From JAISXK01 sp031549625 (GTDB lineage: Bacteria > Bacillota > Clostridia > Christensenellales > CAG-138), in contig JAVBPK010000113.1 in NCBI GenBank assembly GCA_031549625.1, positions 1-6,567 of the forward strand: 6,567 nucleotides of DNA, in the 5' to 3' direction. Under the pieces are notes generated by a model, which saw nothing but the letters and a program-made list of their open reading frames with translations, was not told where the DNA came from and did not search any database. Positions 1 through 6,309 of the stretch are shown piece by piece (the stretch's first letter is position 1; every line of letters starts with the position of its first letter). Both the position numbers and the translations under genes were made by a program.

Positions 1-1
1 G

Positions 2-121
2 GGCGAATGCGCAAGCGGTGACTTCTTCGGCACAACATACCCTGGTTCCGGCGCAATGATCGCATTTGCTACGGTTTCCGGCCGCATCGCCGGCCAGCAA
101 GCTGCTGCGTTCGCCAAATAA
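2..121 (+). CDS. C-terminal fragment of an FAD-dependent oxidoreductase (fumarate reductase/flavocytochrome c or ketosteroid dehydrogenase-like, FAD_binding_2)
   Basis: Partial gene: it enters from the left edge in the frame starting at base 2 and stops at TAA 119-121, leaving 39 residues. What is seen is a tail with GECASGDFF, then YPGSGAMIAFATVSGRIAG, then an Ala-rich end. This fits the last FAD-contacting segment of FAD_binding_2 flavoproteins, where a G-E/D-x-x-G stretch is followed by a Gly-rich loop and a helix ending in GRIAG/GYIAG. In that family (fumarate and urocanate reductases, 3-ketosteroid dehydrogenases) this region closes over the flavin. The substrate cannot be told from the tail alone. 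The gene converges on queA and ends 12 bases before a strong hairpin. Family assignment is reasonable, and any specific enzyme name would be a guess. Confidence 0.62.
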   Translation, partial: GECASGDFFGTTYPGSGAMIAFATVSGRIAGQQAAAFAK

Positions 122-129
122 AAATACCC

Positions 130-175
130 AAACAAGCAATGATCCTCCTGCAAGCGGGGGGATCATTGCTTTTGC
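130..175. terminator. Bidirectional intrinsic terminator between the convergent flavoprotein gene and queA
   Basis: Bases 134-148 pair with 157-171 to form a 15-bp stem with a single T-G wobble (146/159) and an 8-base loop. On the plus strand the stem runs into TTTT (170-173), serving the flavoprotein gene. On the minus strand it is followed by complement Ts from the A-rich stretch 121-132, serving queA, which stops at 192. The stem is long and near perfect, and it lies exactly in the convergent gap. Confidence 0.85.
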
Positions 176-191
176 GCTTACTATCTGCGCT

Positions 192-1214
192 TTATTGAAT
201 AAACATCGCGTCCCCGAAAGAAAAGAAACGGTATTCTTGCCGTATGGCATAGGCGTAAACGCGCAGCATATCTTCTTTAGAAGCAAGCGCGCTTACCAGC
301 ATGAGTAAAGTGGACTCCGGCAAATGAAAATTGGTAACCAGCGCATTGATCACACGAAAACGATACCCGGGAGTGATAAAAATATTCGTCCACCCCGCCC
401 CTGATCTCACATGCCCATGTTCGTCTGCCACGCTTTCCAGTGTACGGCATACGGTGGTGCCTATGGCGATTATCCGCCGCCCCTCGGCCTTTGCGGTGTT
501 GATAATGGCGGCGGCTTCCGGGCCTACTTCGTAGTATTCTTCATGCATAATATGGTCCTCGATGCGTTCGGCCGAAACAGGGCGGAATGTGCCAAGCCCC
601 ACGTGCAGCAGTATATCCACAACGGTAACGCCGCGCGCGCGTATTTCATCGAAAAGTGCCTCGGTAAAATGAAGCCCTGCCGTTGGCGCGGCGGCGGAGC
701 CATGCTGATTGGAGTAGATGGTCTGATATCGTTCCTGGTCGTCCAGCTTTTGCGTAATGTATGGGGGTAGCGGCATCTCGCCTATTCTGTCCAGAATTTC
801 TTCCAGTACGCCTTCGTATTCCAAACGAATCAAGTGTATGCCCTCGCCCAAATCTTTCAATATGGCTATGCGCAATTCTTGGCCCACCGTGTAAGAATTG
901 CCGTTTTTCGCGCGGCGGCCCGGGCGCAAAAGCGCTTCCCAATCATCGCCGTTCACGCGCCGCAGCAATAAAAATTCCATGCTGCCACCGGTTTCTTCAC
1001 GTATGCCCATTAGCCTGGCCGGTATAACGCGCGTGGTATTGCGCACCAGAACATCGCCCGCTTGCAGGTATTGGGGCAATGCGGAAAAGACAGCATCTGT
1101 TATGCCTTGCGTGGAGCGGTCATATACCAACAGCCTTGATGCGCTGCGATCAGAAGAAGGCGTTTGCGCGATCCGCTCCGGCGGAAGGTCATAGTAAAAA
1201 TCTTTTAATTGCAA
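192..1214 (-). CDS. queA: S-adenosylmethionine:tRNA ribosyltransferase-isomerase QueA
   Basis: QueA transfers and isomerises the ribosyl part of SAM onto 7-aminomethyl-7-deazaguanine at tRNA position 34, giving epoxyqueuosine, the penultimate step of queuosine synthesis in the cytoplasm. Family motifs are all visible, numbered from the TTG start: FYYDLPPERIAQ near the N-terminus, RNTTRVIPARLMG (58-70), LRPGRRAKNG (96-105), AAPTAGLHFT (175-184), HVGLGTFRPV (204-213), a GTTVCRTLES segment (252-261, usually GTTSVRTLES), TNFHLPESTLLMLV (294-307) and FFSFGDAM (330-337). The frame is open to an ATG at 1283. However, a near-consensus promoter lies at 1246-1274, that ATG lacks a ribosome binding site, and the extra 23 residues are not part of the family. 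The TTG at 1214, with AAAGGA 10 bases upstream, gives 340 residues, the normal size. The usual partners tgt, ruvAB and yajC are not adjacent; the gene appears to be a single-gene unit. Confidence 0.95.
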   Translation of the reverse strand: MQLKDFYYDLPPERIAQTPSSDRSASRLLVYDRSTQGITDAVFSALPQYLQAGDVLVRNTTRVIPARLMGIREETGGSMEFLLLRRVNGDDWEALLRPGRRAKNGNSYTVGQELRIAILKDLGEGIHLIRLEYEGVLEEILDRIGEMPLPPYITQKLDDQERYQTIYSNQHGSAAAPTAGLHFTEALFDEIRARGVTVVDILLHVGLGTFRPVSAERIEDHIMHEEYYEVGPEAAAIINTAKAEGRRIIAIGTTVCRTLESVADEHGHVRSGAGWTNIFITPGYRFRVINALVTNFHLPESTLLMLVSALASKEDMLRVYAYAIRQEYRFFSFGDAMFIQ

Positions 1215-1224
1215 CCGTTTTGTA

Positions 1225-1230
1225 TCCTTT
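1225..1230 (-). promoter_or_regulatory. Ribosome binding site of queA
   Basis: AAAGGA on the minus strand, 10 bases before the TTG at 1214. The spacing is a little long. It is the only purine-rich site in the short leader and supports the TTG start over the ATG at 1283. Confidence 0.6.
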
Positions 1231-1245
1231 CGTTGACCTTTTCTG

Positions 1246-1274
1246 ATTATAGGGGAAAGCTTGGCCTCGCGCAA
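1246..1274 (-). promoter_or_regulatory. SigA-type promoter of queA
   Basis: On the minus strand there is TTGCGC (1274-1269), a 17-base spacer and a perfect TATAAT (1251-1246). Transcription should begin near 1239, leaving a leader of about 25 bases before the TTG start. It lies downstream of the deacetylase terminator, so queA is probably transcribed on its own. Confidence 0.8.
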
Positions 1275-1310
1275 TACATTCATGCAAGCCGTGAGCGCCC
1301 CCGCTATACG

Positions 1311-1343
1311 AAAGAAAAGGCCGGACTATTTATAAGCCCAGCC
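1311..1343 (-). terminator. Probable intrinsic terminator after the polysaccharide deacetylase gene
   Basis: Read on the minus strand, GGCTGGGC (1343-1336) pairs with GTCCGGCC (1326-1319) as 8 bp including two G-T wobbles around a 9-base AT-rich loop. It is followed by TTTTCTTTC. It lies 33 bases after the deacetylase stop and before the queA promoter, where a terminator is expected. Confidence 0.65.
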
Positions 1344-1375
1344 AGAACAGATTCATATAAGGTTTTGTACGCGGT

Positions 1376-2230
1376 TTATGCTACAGGCTTTTGCATGCCA
1401 TTCACATCGATGATTGTGCTGCCCGGTAACAGCAATTCGCTCACAGTAACAAATTCATACCCTTGCTCTTGCGCGGTATCGATCAGAATGGGGAGGTATT
1501 CCTTTATTTTAAAACCATTGTTATGGCACAGTATGATGCTGCCCGGCTTCAGCTTCGGAAGTACGCTGTCCAATATGGTTTGCACGCTTCTTTCTTCACG
1601 CCAATCTACCGTATCGATATTCCATTGTACAACTTCGTAACCGAGCGCTCGCGTAGCTGTCACCACCAAGTCATTGTATTCGCCAAAAGGCGCACGAAAT
1701 GTTTTTGACCGCTTCCCTGTCAACTTTTCTATTTTATTGTCCAGGTCGCGAATTTCTTTTTCTATCCCCTTTGTATCTAGCTTGCTCATATGCGGATGCG
1801 TATCCGTATGGTTGCCAAGCTCATGGCCCTTTTCGGAAATTTGCTTTACATGTTCCGGATATTTATCTACCCAGTGCCCGCATAGATAAAAAGTTGCCTT
1901 GATTCCCTGGCGCCCCAATTCTTCTAAAATATAGTCTGTTTTATCGTCCTCCCATGCCGCGTCGATCGTCAGCGCGATTTTTTTATCATTGCGCTGTACG
2001 TTGTATACCGGCAGCTCGCGCTGTTTGCCTGCCAGCACTTCCAGTTCATATTCCTCAAAACCGTCATCTTTAGAAGCTTGCGGCACGGCGGCTTTTGCTT
2101 GCGTTGGAACATTCGGGCTCCCCTCGCCTTTTTTGTTTGAAAGCAGCAAAAACAGCAACGCGACAATTACAATTGCGATTGCAACCGCTATCAAAAGAAG
2201 TGTACGTTTGGTCAATACAAAAACGCGCAC
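1376..2230 (-). CDS. Membrane-anchored polysaccharide deacetylase (NodB homology domain)
   Basis: 284 residues. It begins with GTG at 2230, preceded by GGGAGGAGG with 9 bases between. Residues about 9-30 form a single hydrophobic segment after KR, an uncleaved signal anchor placing the catalytic part outside the membrane. A charged linker to about residue 80 leads into the NodB domain (83 to about 265). Visible motifs are TIDAAWEDD (88-96, motif 1 with base D90), HTDTH (141-145, metal ligands H141 and H145), RAPFG (179-183), DTVDW (206-210) and LCH (234-236). Such enzymes remove N-acetyl groups from peptidoglycan or other GlcNAc polymers using a divalent metal. Motif 1 is not the usual TFDDG: the second Asp, normally a metal ligand, is Ala91. 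A similar non-DD motif is known in PdaB-like sporulation deacetylases. The substrate is inferred, not seen. The gene lies 85 bases after the CoA-transferase gene with no clear terminator between, so it may be co-transcribed. Confidence 0.9.
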   Translation of the reverse strand: MRVFVLTKRTLLLIAVAIAIVIVALLFLLLSNKKGEGSPNVPTQAKAAVPQASKDDGFEEYELEVLAGKQRELPVYNVQRNDKKIALTIDAAWEDDKTDYILEELGRQGIKATFYLCGHWVDKYPEHVKQISEKGHELGNHTDTHPHMSKLDTKGIEKEIRDLDNKIEKLTGKRSKTFRAPFGEYNDLVVTATRALGYEVVQWNIDTVDWREERSVQTILDSVLPKLKPGSIILCHNNGFKIKEYLPILIDTAQEQGYEFVTVSELLLPGSTIIDVNGMQKPVA

Positions 2231-2239
2231 AATGTTACG

Positions 2240-2248
2240 CCTCCTCCC
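2240..2248 (-). promoter_or_regulatory. Ribosome binding site of the deacetylase gene (GTG start)
   Basis: GGGAGGAGG on the minus strand, 9 bases before GTG 2230-2228. This long match to the 16S anti-SD fixes the GTG as start; no ATG occurs in frame nearby. Confidence 0.8.
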
Positions 2249-2315
2249 ATTTACTCATAGATATCCTATGCATGGCAGGAGGCGATTCATGCGCCGCTGA
2301 TTGCTATTTTATAAA

Positions 2316-3872
2316 TTAAAATGTAAATAACGCACTATCCATTTCCACAGGATTGCGAATAATAGGACAAAAATCCATGTGCGCCAATATATCGTTTTCA
2401 ATATCGATCCCCGGCGCATATTCAATAAGCTCCACACCTTCGGCGGTCAGCTTAAACACAGCTCGTTCCGTCACATACAAAACGTATTGACCGGTCATTT
2501 GTGCATATTCGCCGCTAAAAGTGATATGTTCGACTTCACTGATAAACTTTCGGACACTGCCCTCTTTTAAAATTTTCAGTTTTCCATCTTCAAAAGCAAG
2601 CACAAGCCCCTTTGCGGTAAAAGTTCCACAAAAGACAACGCGCTTCGCGTGCTGGGAAATGTCGATAAACCCGCCGCAGCCCGCTATAACGCTGCCAAAT
2701 TTGCTTACGTTGATATTCCCTTTGCCATCGGTTTGCGCCAATCCTAAAAAGGCAATATCCAACCCTCCGCCCTGGTAAAAGTTAAACTGCGCCGCCGCAT
2801 CGAGTCGCGCTTCATAGTCGCGCACACATCCAAAATCCAGTCCCGCAAGCGAAACGCCACCGATAGGCCCAGACTCAATGGTAAGCGTGATCTTTTCGAT
2901 ATTGCCCTTCTCTTCCGCGACGGTAGCGACGCCTTCCGGCATACCTATCCCAAGATTGCCTACGTCGCCGTCTTTCAACTCCTTAAAAGCCCGCCTGCAA
3001 ATAACGGTTCGTTCATCCAGAGGCATTTTTTGTTGTGTTCGCGGAGTGGCAGCTTGCCCGCCCTGCCCGCATAAAGAGGCGTCAAACGCACAGGAATTGC
3101 ATTGTCTGTGGTATTTTTCTATGTCTGTGGTTTGCACCACAAAGTCCACATATATACCCGGAATAGAAACATCATTCGCGGGCAGAAGACGATCATGCAA
3201 AATTTCTTTTACCTGCACGATAACGACTCCGTTGTTGTTATGCGCAGCCTGTGCGCAATACATGCCCAAAGAGAGGATCGCTTCTTCTTCTACAGAGATA
3301 TTGCCATGCATATCCGCGCATGTGCCCCGCACAATAGCGACATTCACAGGTAGCGGTTTATACAATAAGCATTCTTCTCCCGAAATGGTAAGAAGTTCTA
3401 CAATATCCTCCCGCGTGTTGGCGTTTAATTTGCCGCCACCATTTCGCGGATCCACAAATGTATATAATCCGGTTTTGGCAATCGTGCCCGGCCTTTTTGC
3501 AGCAGCATCGCGAATCATGTGGGAAAGAACGCCTTGAGGCAGGTTATACGCTTCCATGCGCCCTTCTATGGCCGCGCGCTGCAAGCTGGTCATCATATTC
3601 CAATGCCCGCCGATAGATCGTTTTAAAAGGCCATCGTGCGCCAAACAATCGATCCCCACACCAGGTATACGATTGCCCTGCCCGGCCGCGTGTACAAGCG
3701 TCAGCTGTCTCGGATGCCCCGTTTCCACATACCGCTTTGCCAGTGCCTGCAGCACTTCTTCTGCGGCATTCGCGATAATAAAGCCGTCATTTACCAATGT
3801 CGCACCATCCGGAATATGCATAACCGCTTCTTCCGCAGAAACAAAACAAGGCTCTTTTCGGCTTCTTTTCAT
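2316..3872 (-). CDS. Acyl-CoA:acetate/propionate CoA-transferase (YdiF/Pct-type, single chain)
   Basis: 518 residues, the size of the fused family I CoA-transferases such as propionate CoA-transferase (Pct) and YdiF, which carry the alpha and beta halves in one chain. These move CoA between acyl-CoA and a free carboxylate through a glutamyl-CoA thioester. Seen: the N-terminal half with GATLVNDGF (23-31) and LTLVHAAGQG (57-66). The C-terminal half has GNLGIGMPEGVA (305-316), the ESG motif TIESGPIGGV (331-340) with candidate catalytic Glu333, and GCGGF (398-402) in the acyl/oxyanion region. Start ATG 3872 has GAGGAGGT 6 bases upstream. The gene has its own candidate promoter and no pathway partners beside it, so the true acyl substrates (acetate, propionate, butyrate, lactate) cannot be chosen. 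Odd feature: a C-x2-C-x6-C cluster (Cys258, 261, 268) in the linker between halves. Family is sure, substrate unknown. Confidence 0.93.
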   Translation of the reverse strand: MKRSRKEPCFVSAEEAVMHIPDGATLVNDGFIIANAAEEVLQALAKRYVETGHPRQLTLVHAAGQGNRIPGVGIDCLAHDGLLKRSIGGHWNMMTSLQRAAIEGRMEAYNLPQGVLSHMIRDAAAKRPGTIAKTGLYTFVDPRNGGGKLNANTREDIVELLTISGEECLLYKPLPVNVAIVRGTCADMHGNISVEEEAILSLGMYCAQAAHNNNGVVIVQVKEILHDRLLPANDVSIPGIYVDFVVQTTDIEKYHRQCNSCAFDASLCGQGGQAATPRTQQKMPLDERTVICRRAFKELKDGDVGNLGIGMPEGVATVAEEKGNIEKITLTIESGPIGGVSLAGLDFGCVRDYEARLDAAAQFNFYQGGGLDIAFLGLAQTDGKGNINVSKFGSVIAGCGGFIDISQHAKRVVFCGTFTAKGLVLAFEDGKLKILKEGSVRKFISEVEHITFSGEYAQMTGQYVLYVTERAVFKLTAEGVELIEYAPGIDIENDILAHMDFCPIIRNPVEMDSALFTF

Positions 3873-3878
3873 GAAACT

Positions 3879-3886
3879 ACCTCCTC
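3879..3886 (-). promoter_or_regulatory. Ribosome binding site of the CoA-transferase gene
   Basis: GAGGAGGT on the minus strand, 6 bases before ATG 3872-3870. It is an almost complete Shine-Dalgarno and confirms the start. Confidence 0.85.
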
Positions 3887-3898
3887 GGCAGGCGCCAT

Positions 3899-3928
3899 AT
3901 ATTAAGTAATCCTTTTTTAATCAAGCAA
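3899..3928 (-). promoter_or_regulatory. Candidate promoter of the CoA-transferase gene
   Basis: On the minus strand there is TTGCTT (3928-3923), an 18-base A-rich spacer and TAATAT (3904-3899). The match is moderate in both boxes. It is the best candidate in the 120-base gap, and its -35 box overlaps the T-tract of the preceding terminator. Confidence 0.45.
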
Positions 3929-3964
3929 AGAGAACGCCGTTTCGATCGTTTCATCATAACGGCG
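3927..3964 (-). terminator. Probable intrinsic terminator after the SIMPL-domain gene
   Basis: On the minus strand CGCCGTT (3964-3958) pairs perfectly with AACGGCG (3941-3935) across a 16-base loop and runs into TTCTCTTT (3934-3927). It lies 29 bases after the stop codon at 3993. The stem is short but GC-rich; the loop is larger than usual. Confidence 0.65.
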
Positions 3965-3992
3965 CGCAATTGAATAATCGTAAGCCGCAAAA

Positions 3993-4889
3993 CTATTCAT
4001 CAGTTGGCAGTGGCGCAGGCGTGCGCGCTGGGTATTTAATATGGTAATTCACAGAGATTTGCGAAGACACCAAAATAATGCCGGGTGTCGCAAGGAGCAA
4101 TTCCGAGTTAGGCGGGCTTTGCAAAGTCTCGCTTCCTGTTTCGTCCACCGTTTTGGCTTCAGAAATGCCGCCATTATGCAGATTCTCCATATTTTCCTGG
4201 AAATTGGTGGTTTCAGTAACGATACCGGGGCCATCTAAATCCACGCCCAAAGTGCCGGCCATTTGTGCGGCCTTCTCTTGCGCGTCTTTAAGTGCCATAG
4301 TCAACGCCTGCTGATATGCGGCGTTCTCATCCTGCAGGCGATATTCGAGATAAGACACGCGAACCGTTTCGAGGTCCATGATTTCGCGCATCAGCGCTGG
4401 AGCGCTTTGTATTCTCTTTGTCCTTATGGAAACAATGGCAATTGCGGAATGGGAAGCCGTGTCATGTTGCTGTTTAGCGCTCGCGTTCGCGTTTACGTCC
4501 TCGCCTTCTGCGACGGCCGCCGGAGGCTCAAAGGTTGGCGATTGAATGGTAAGGTCCGTTGGGGAAATCCCTGTAGCCTGTATGATCGCCTGCAAATCGC
4601 CTATTTGCTCGTTATAGGTTTCTTCAAGAGAGTCAATCGGAACAGGCTGCGTCTCAAGTATCAGCTGTATTTCTACAATATCCGGCGAAACGCTCGCCGT
4701 ACCTACACCAGTTACAGCCAGCGTGCGGATATCGCGCGCCAGCTCCTGCTTGATCACAATTTCCTGTGCGGGCTTTCTGCTTTCTGTTTCTTGTTCAATC
4801 TGGTCGGGGGTTTTGCATCCAAACATGCATGCCAGCGAGCAGGCAAGCATACAGCCCAGCAAAGTATAGGAAAGTAGCCGCCTTTTCAT
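3993..4889 (-). CDS. SIMPL (DUF541) domain protein, probable lipoprotein
   Basis: 298 residues. The N-terminus is a short positive stretch (KRR) and a hydrophobic core with Cys13, 17, 21 and 25. Cleavage before Cys21 or Cys25 would give a membrane lipoprotein outside the cell, followed by a charged linker (26-52). The SIMPL domain (about 55-285) is recognised by VTGVGTASVSPDIVEIQL (59-76), the helix Y192-x2-AL-x2-AL-x-DAQEKA-x2-MA-x2-LG (192-215), and a final strand region PGIILVSSQISVNYHI (269-284). Two low-complexity insertions (about 120-150 and 232-262) lie within it. SIMPL proteins form periplasmic or surface beta/alpha oligomers whose biochemical role is largely unknown, so no function is claimed. 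Its ATG lies 3 bases after the yebC stop. The likely ribosome binding site GAGG (4901-4898) is within the last yebC codons, which points to translational coupling. Confidence 0.85.
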   Translation of the reverse strand: MKRRLLSYTLLGCMLACSLACMFGCKTPDQIEQETESRKPAQEIVIKQELARDIRTLAVTGVGTASVSPDIVEIQLILETQPVPIDSLEETYNEQIGDLQAIIQATGISPTDLTIQSPTFEPPAAVAEGEDVNANASAKQQHDTASHSAIAIVSIRTKRIQSAPALMREIMDLETVRVSYLEYRLQDENAAYQQALTMALKDAQEKAAQMAGTLGVDLDGPGIVTETTNFQENMENLHNGGISEAKTVDETGSETLQSPPNSELLLATPGIILVSSQISVNYHIKYPARTPAPLPTDE

Positions 4890-4892
4890 CCC

Positions 4893-5630
4893 TTATGCCT
4901 CATCCGGCAATATGCCGTTATGGAAAACGTCCTGCACATCGTCGTTATCGTCAAGCATCTCCAAGAGTCGTTCTACTTTTTGTATGGCCTCCGCATCTGC
5001 AACATTGACGGTGTTTTGCGGGATGCGGCTCAGCTCTGCGGAAATAAAAGAATAATTCTCTTTTTCAAGCGCCTCCCGTACCTGGGAAAAATCAGAAGGT
5101 TCCGTATAAATCTCGAAGGCGTCATCCATGGGTACGAAATCGGTTGCACCCGCGTCAAGGGCGTGCATCATCACTTCGTCTTCATCCATTTCGGAGTCGC
5201 GCTCGATAACGATAAGCCCCTTCTTTTCGAACATCCAGCCTACGCAGCCGGAAGCGCCCAAAGAACCGCCTGTCTTATCGAACATATGGCGCATTTCCGC
5301 AGCAATACGGTTTCTGTTGTCTGTAACGACATCCACAATGACGGCGATCCCCCCTGGGCCATAGCCTTCATACACGCATTCTTCATAGTTGACGCTGCCC
5401 AACTCACCCGAGGCTTTTTTAATGGAACGCGCGATATTGTCGTTCGGCATATTGTTTGCTTTTGCTTTGGCAATAACATCACGTAGTTTTGCGTTGTTTG
5501 CGGCATCAGCGCCGCCTTCTTTTACGGCAATGGCGATCTCTCTGCCTATTTTGGTAAATACCTTTCCTCTTTGTGAATCGGTTTTTTCTTTTTTATTTTT
5601 GATATTTGCCCATTTCGAATGACCGGACAT
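4893..5630 (-). CDS. yebC: YebC/PmpR (TACO1) family protein
   Basis: 245 residues, essentially the standard family length. Seen: the N-terminal signature MSGHSKWANIK, the basic helical domain 1 (residues 1-75), YEGYGPGG (87-94), TDNRNR (103-108), GWMFEKKG (131-138) and the acidic C-terminal LEMLDDNDDVQDVFHN (223-238). Family members were named as DNA-binding transcriptional regulators (for example PmpR). The mitochondrial homologue TACO1 and bacterial YebC proteins have been shown to help ribosomes translate stalling stretches such as polyproline, so a cytoplasmic translation role is at least as likely. Start ATG 5630 follows GGAGGG with 4 bases between. The gene has its own strong promoter and leads a two-gene unit with the SIMPL gene. 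The frequent partner ruvC is not present in the window. Confidence 0.95.
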   Translation of the reverse strand: MSGHSKWANIKNKKEKTDSQRGKVFTKIGREIAIAVKEGGADAANNAKLRDVIAKAKANNMPNDNIARSIKKASGELGSVNYEECVYEGYGPGGIAVIVDVVTDNRNRIAAEMRHMFDKTGGSLGASGCVGWMFEKKGLIVIERDSEMDEDEVMMHALDAGATDFVPMDDAFEIYTEPSDFSQVREALEKENYSFISAELSRIPQNTVNVADAEAIQKVERLLEMLDDNDDVQDVFHNGILPDEA

Positions 5631-5634
5631 AGTA

Positions 5635-5640
5635 CCCTCC
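5635..5640 (-). promoter_or_regulatory. Ribosome binding site of yebC
   Basis: GGAGGG on the minus strand, 4 bases before ATG 5630. This agrees with the conserved MSGHSKWANIK N-terminus. Confidence 0.8.
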
Positions 5641-5696
5641 CGTGTGTTATCTTGCTTGAAACGGCAAAATGCAGTCCAAACAAATCCGTTTTTTAG

Positions 5697-5725
5697 ATTA
5701 TATCATTCAAGCATCCCCTTGTACA
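5697..5725 (-). promoter_or_regulatory. SigA-type extended -10 promoter of yebC
   Basis: On the minus strand there is TGTACA (5725-5720), a 17-base spacer and a perfect TATAAT (5702-5697). A TG one base upstream of the -10 box makes it an extended -10. The start of transcription should fall near 5690, with a leader of about 60 bases. The -35 box and half the spacer lie inside the last codons of the uracil-DNA glycosylase gene. Confidence 0.8.
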
Positions 5726-6273
5726 GCCAGATACCTCGCTCGTATCGCCTGCATGTCTGCCCAGGCGTCGTGTTTCTTGCTTTCGTCCCGCAGCAAAGCG
5801 GCCGGATGGTAAGTGGGTAATATGGAAACACCTTTGCTTTCTTTCCATACGCCTCGTTCGCGCGTAATGCGTATATCCCGGCTATAAACATGGCGCGCCG
5901 CCGTGGCGCCTAAACATACGATGATTTTGGGCCGTATAAGCGCGATTTGCGCTCGCAGATAGTCCAAACATGCAGCGGCCTCTTCTTCCGTTGGCACACG
6001 GTTTTGAGGCGGGCGGCATTTCACAATATTGGCGATGTATACATCTTGGCGCGAAAAAGAAATTGCCGCCAGCATTTTATCCAACAAGTGGCCGGCCGGG
6101 CCAACAAAAGGCCGCCCTTGCTTATCTTCTTCATATCCGGGGCCTTCTCCAACAAACACGATATCGCTGTTGCGGTTTCCTTCGCCAAAAACGGTGTGTG
6201 TGCGTGTTCTGCAAAGTCCGCAGTTTTCGCACGCCGCCACAGCGCCCGCAAGCATCTCCCATGTAAGCTGCAT
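5707..6273 (-). CDS. Family 4 uracil-DNA glycosylase (4Fe-4S)
   Basis: 188 residues, a normal size for the family. The enzyme removes uracil from DNA as the first step of base excision repair. Seen: CENC (Cys15 and Cys18), then Cys86 and Cys102, the four positions expected to bind the 4Fe-4S cluster. A further Cys21 is probably not a ligand. Also seen are FGEGN (29-33), motif A GEGPGYEEDKQGRPFVGPAG (42-61), which forms the uracil pocket and catalytic loop in family 4, a central VYIANIVKCRPPQNR (78-92), and motif B HPAALL (156-161) that contacts the DNA backbone. Start ATG 6273 has GGTGGA 5 bases upstream. It follows leuA by 36 bases with no visible terminator, so the two may share a transcript; no functional link to leucine synthesis is implied. 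Confidence 0.94.
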   Translation of the reverse strand: MQLTWEMLAGAVAACENCGLCRTRTHTVFGEGNRNSDIVFVGEGPGYEEDKQGRPFVGPAGHLLDKMLAAISFSRQDVYIANIVKCRPPQNRVPTEEEAAACLDYLRAQIALIRPKIIVCLGATAARHVYSRDIRITRERGVWKESKGVSILPTYHPAALLRDESKKHDAWADMQAIRARYLAVQGDA

Positions 6274-6278
6274 AAATA

Positions 6279-6284
6279 TCCACC
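6279..6284 (-). promoter_or_regulatory. Ribosome binding site of the uracil-DNA glycosylase gene
   Basis: GGTGGA on the minus strand, 5 bases before ATG 6273. It differs by one base from the ideal GGAGGA and supports this start. Confidence 0.6.
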
Positions 6285-6309
6285 AAACAGACTTTTATAT
6301 TGGAACGAA

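Noticed and set aside
2235..2258. Seven-codon minus-strand frame (ATG...TAA, MSKWEEA) just before the deacetylase start, possible leader peptide
   Set aside because: It overlaps the GGGAGGAGG ribosome binding site, has no ribosome binding site of its own that stands out, and shows no attenuator hairpin; chance is the simpler explanation.
2262..2300. Short palindrome-like segments (GCATG/CATGC, GGCG/CGCC) between the CoA-transferase and deacetylase genes, as a terminator or operator
   Set aside because: Stems of 4-5 bp with no T-run; they do not make a convincing terminator or operator.
2878..3537. Long plus-strand open frame (219 codons) opposite the CoA-transferase
   Set aside because: It is wholly antisense to a well-supported gene, its product resembles no protein family I know, and it lacks a convincing ribosome binding site.
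4263..4877. Long plus-strand open frame (204 codons) opposite the SIMPL gene
   Set aside because: Antisense shadow of a recognised domain, with unlikely composition and no start signals.
4920..5486. Long plus-strand open frame (188 codons) opposite yebC
   Set aside because: Antisense shadow of a highly conserved gene; no family match recognised.
5659..5691. Inverted repeat AAACGG/CCGTTT followed by Ts on the plus strand, in the yebC leader
   Set aside because: Only 6 bp with a 21-base loop, and there is no plus-strand gene to terminate; too weak for a terminator or a riboswitch.
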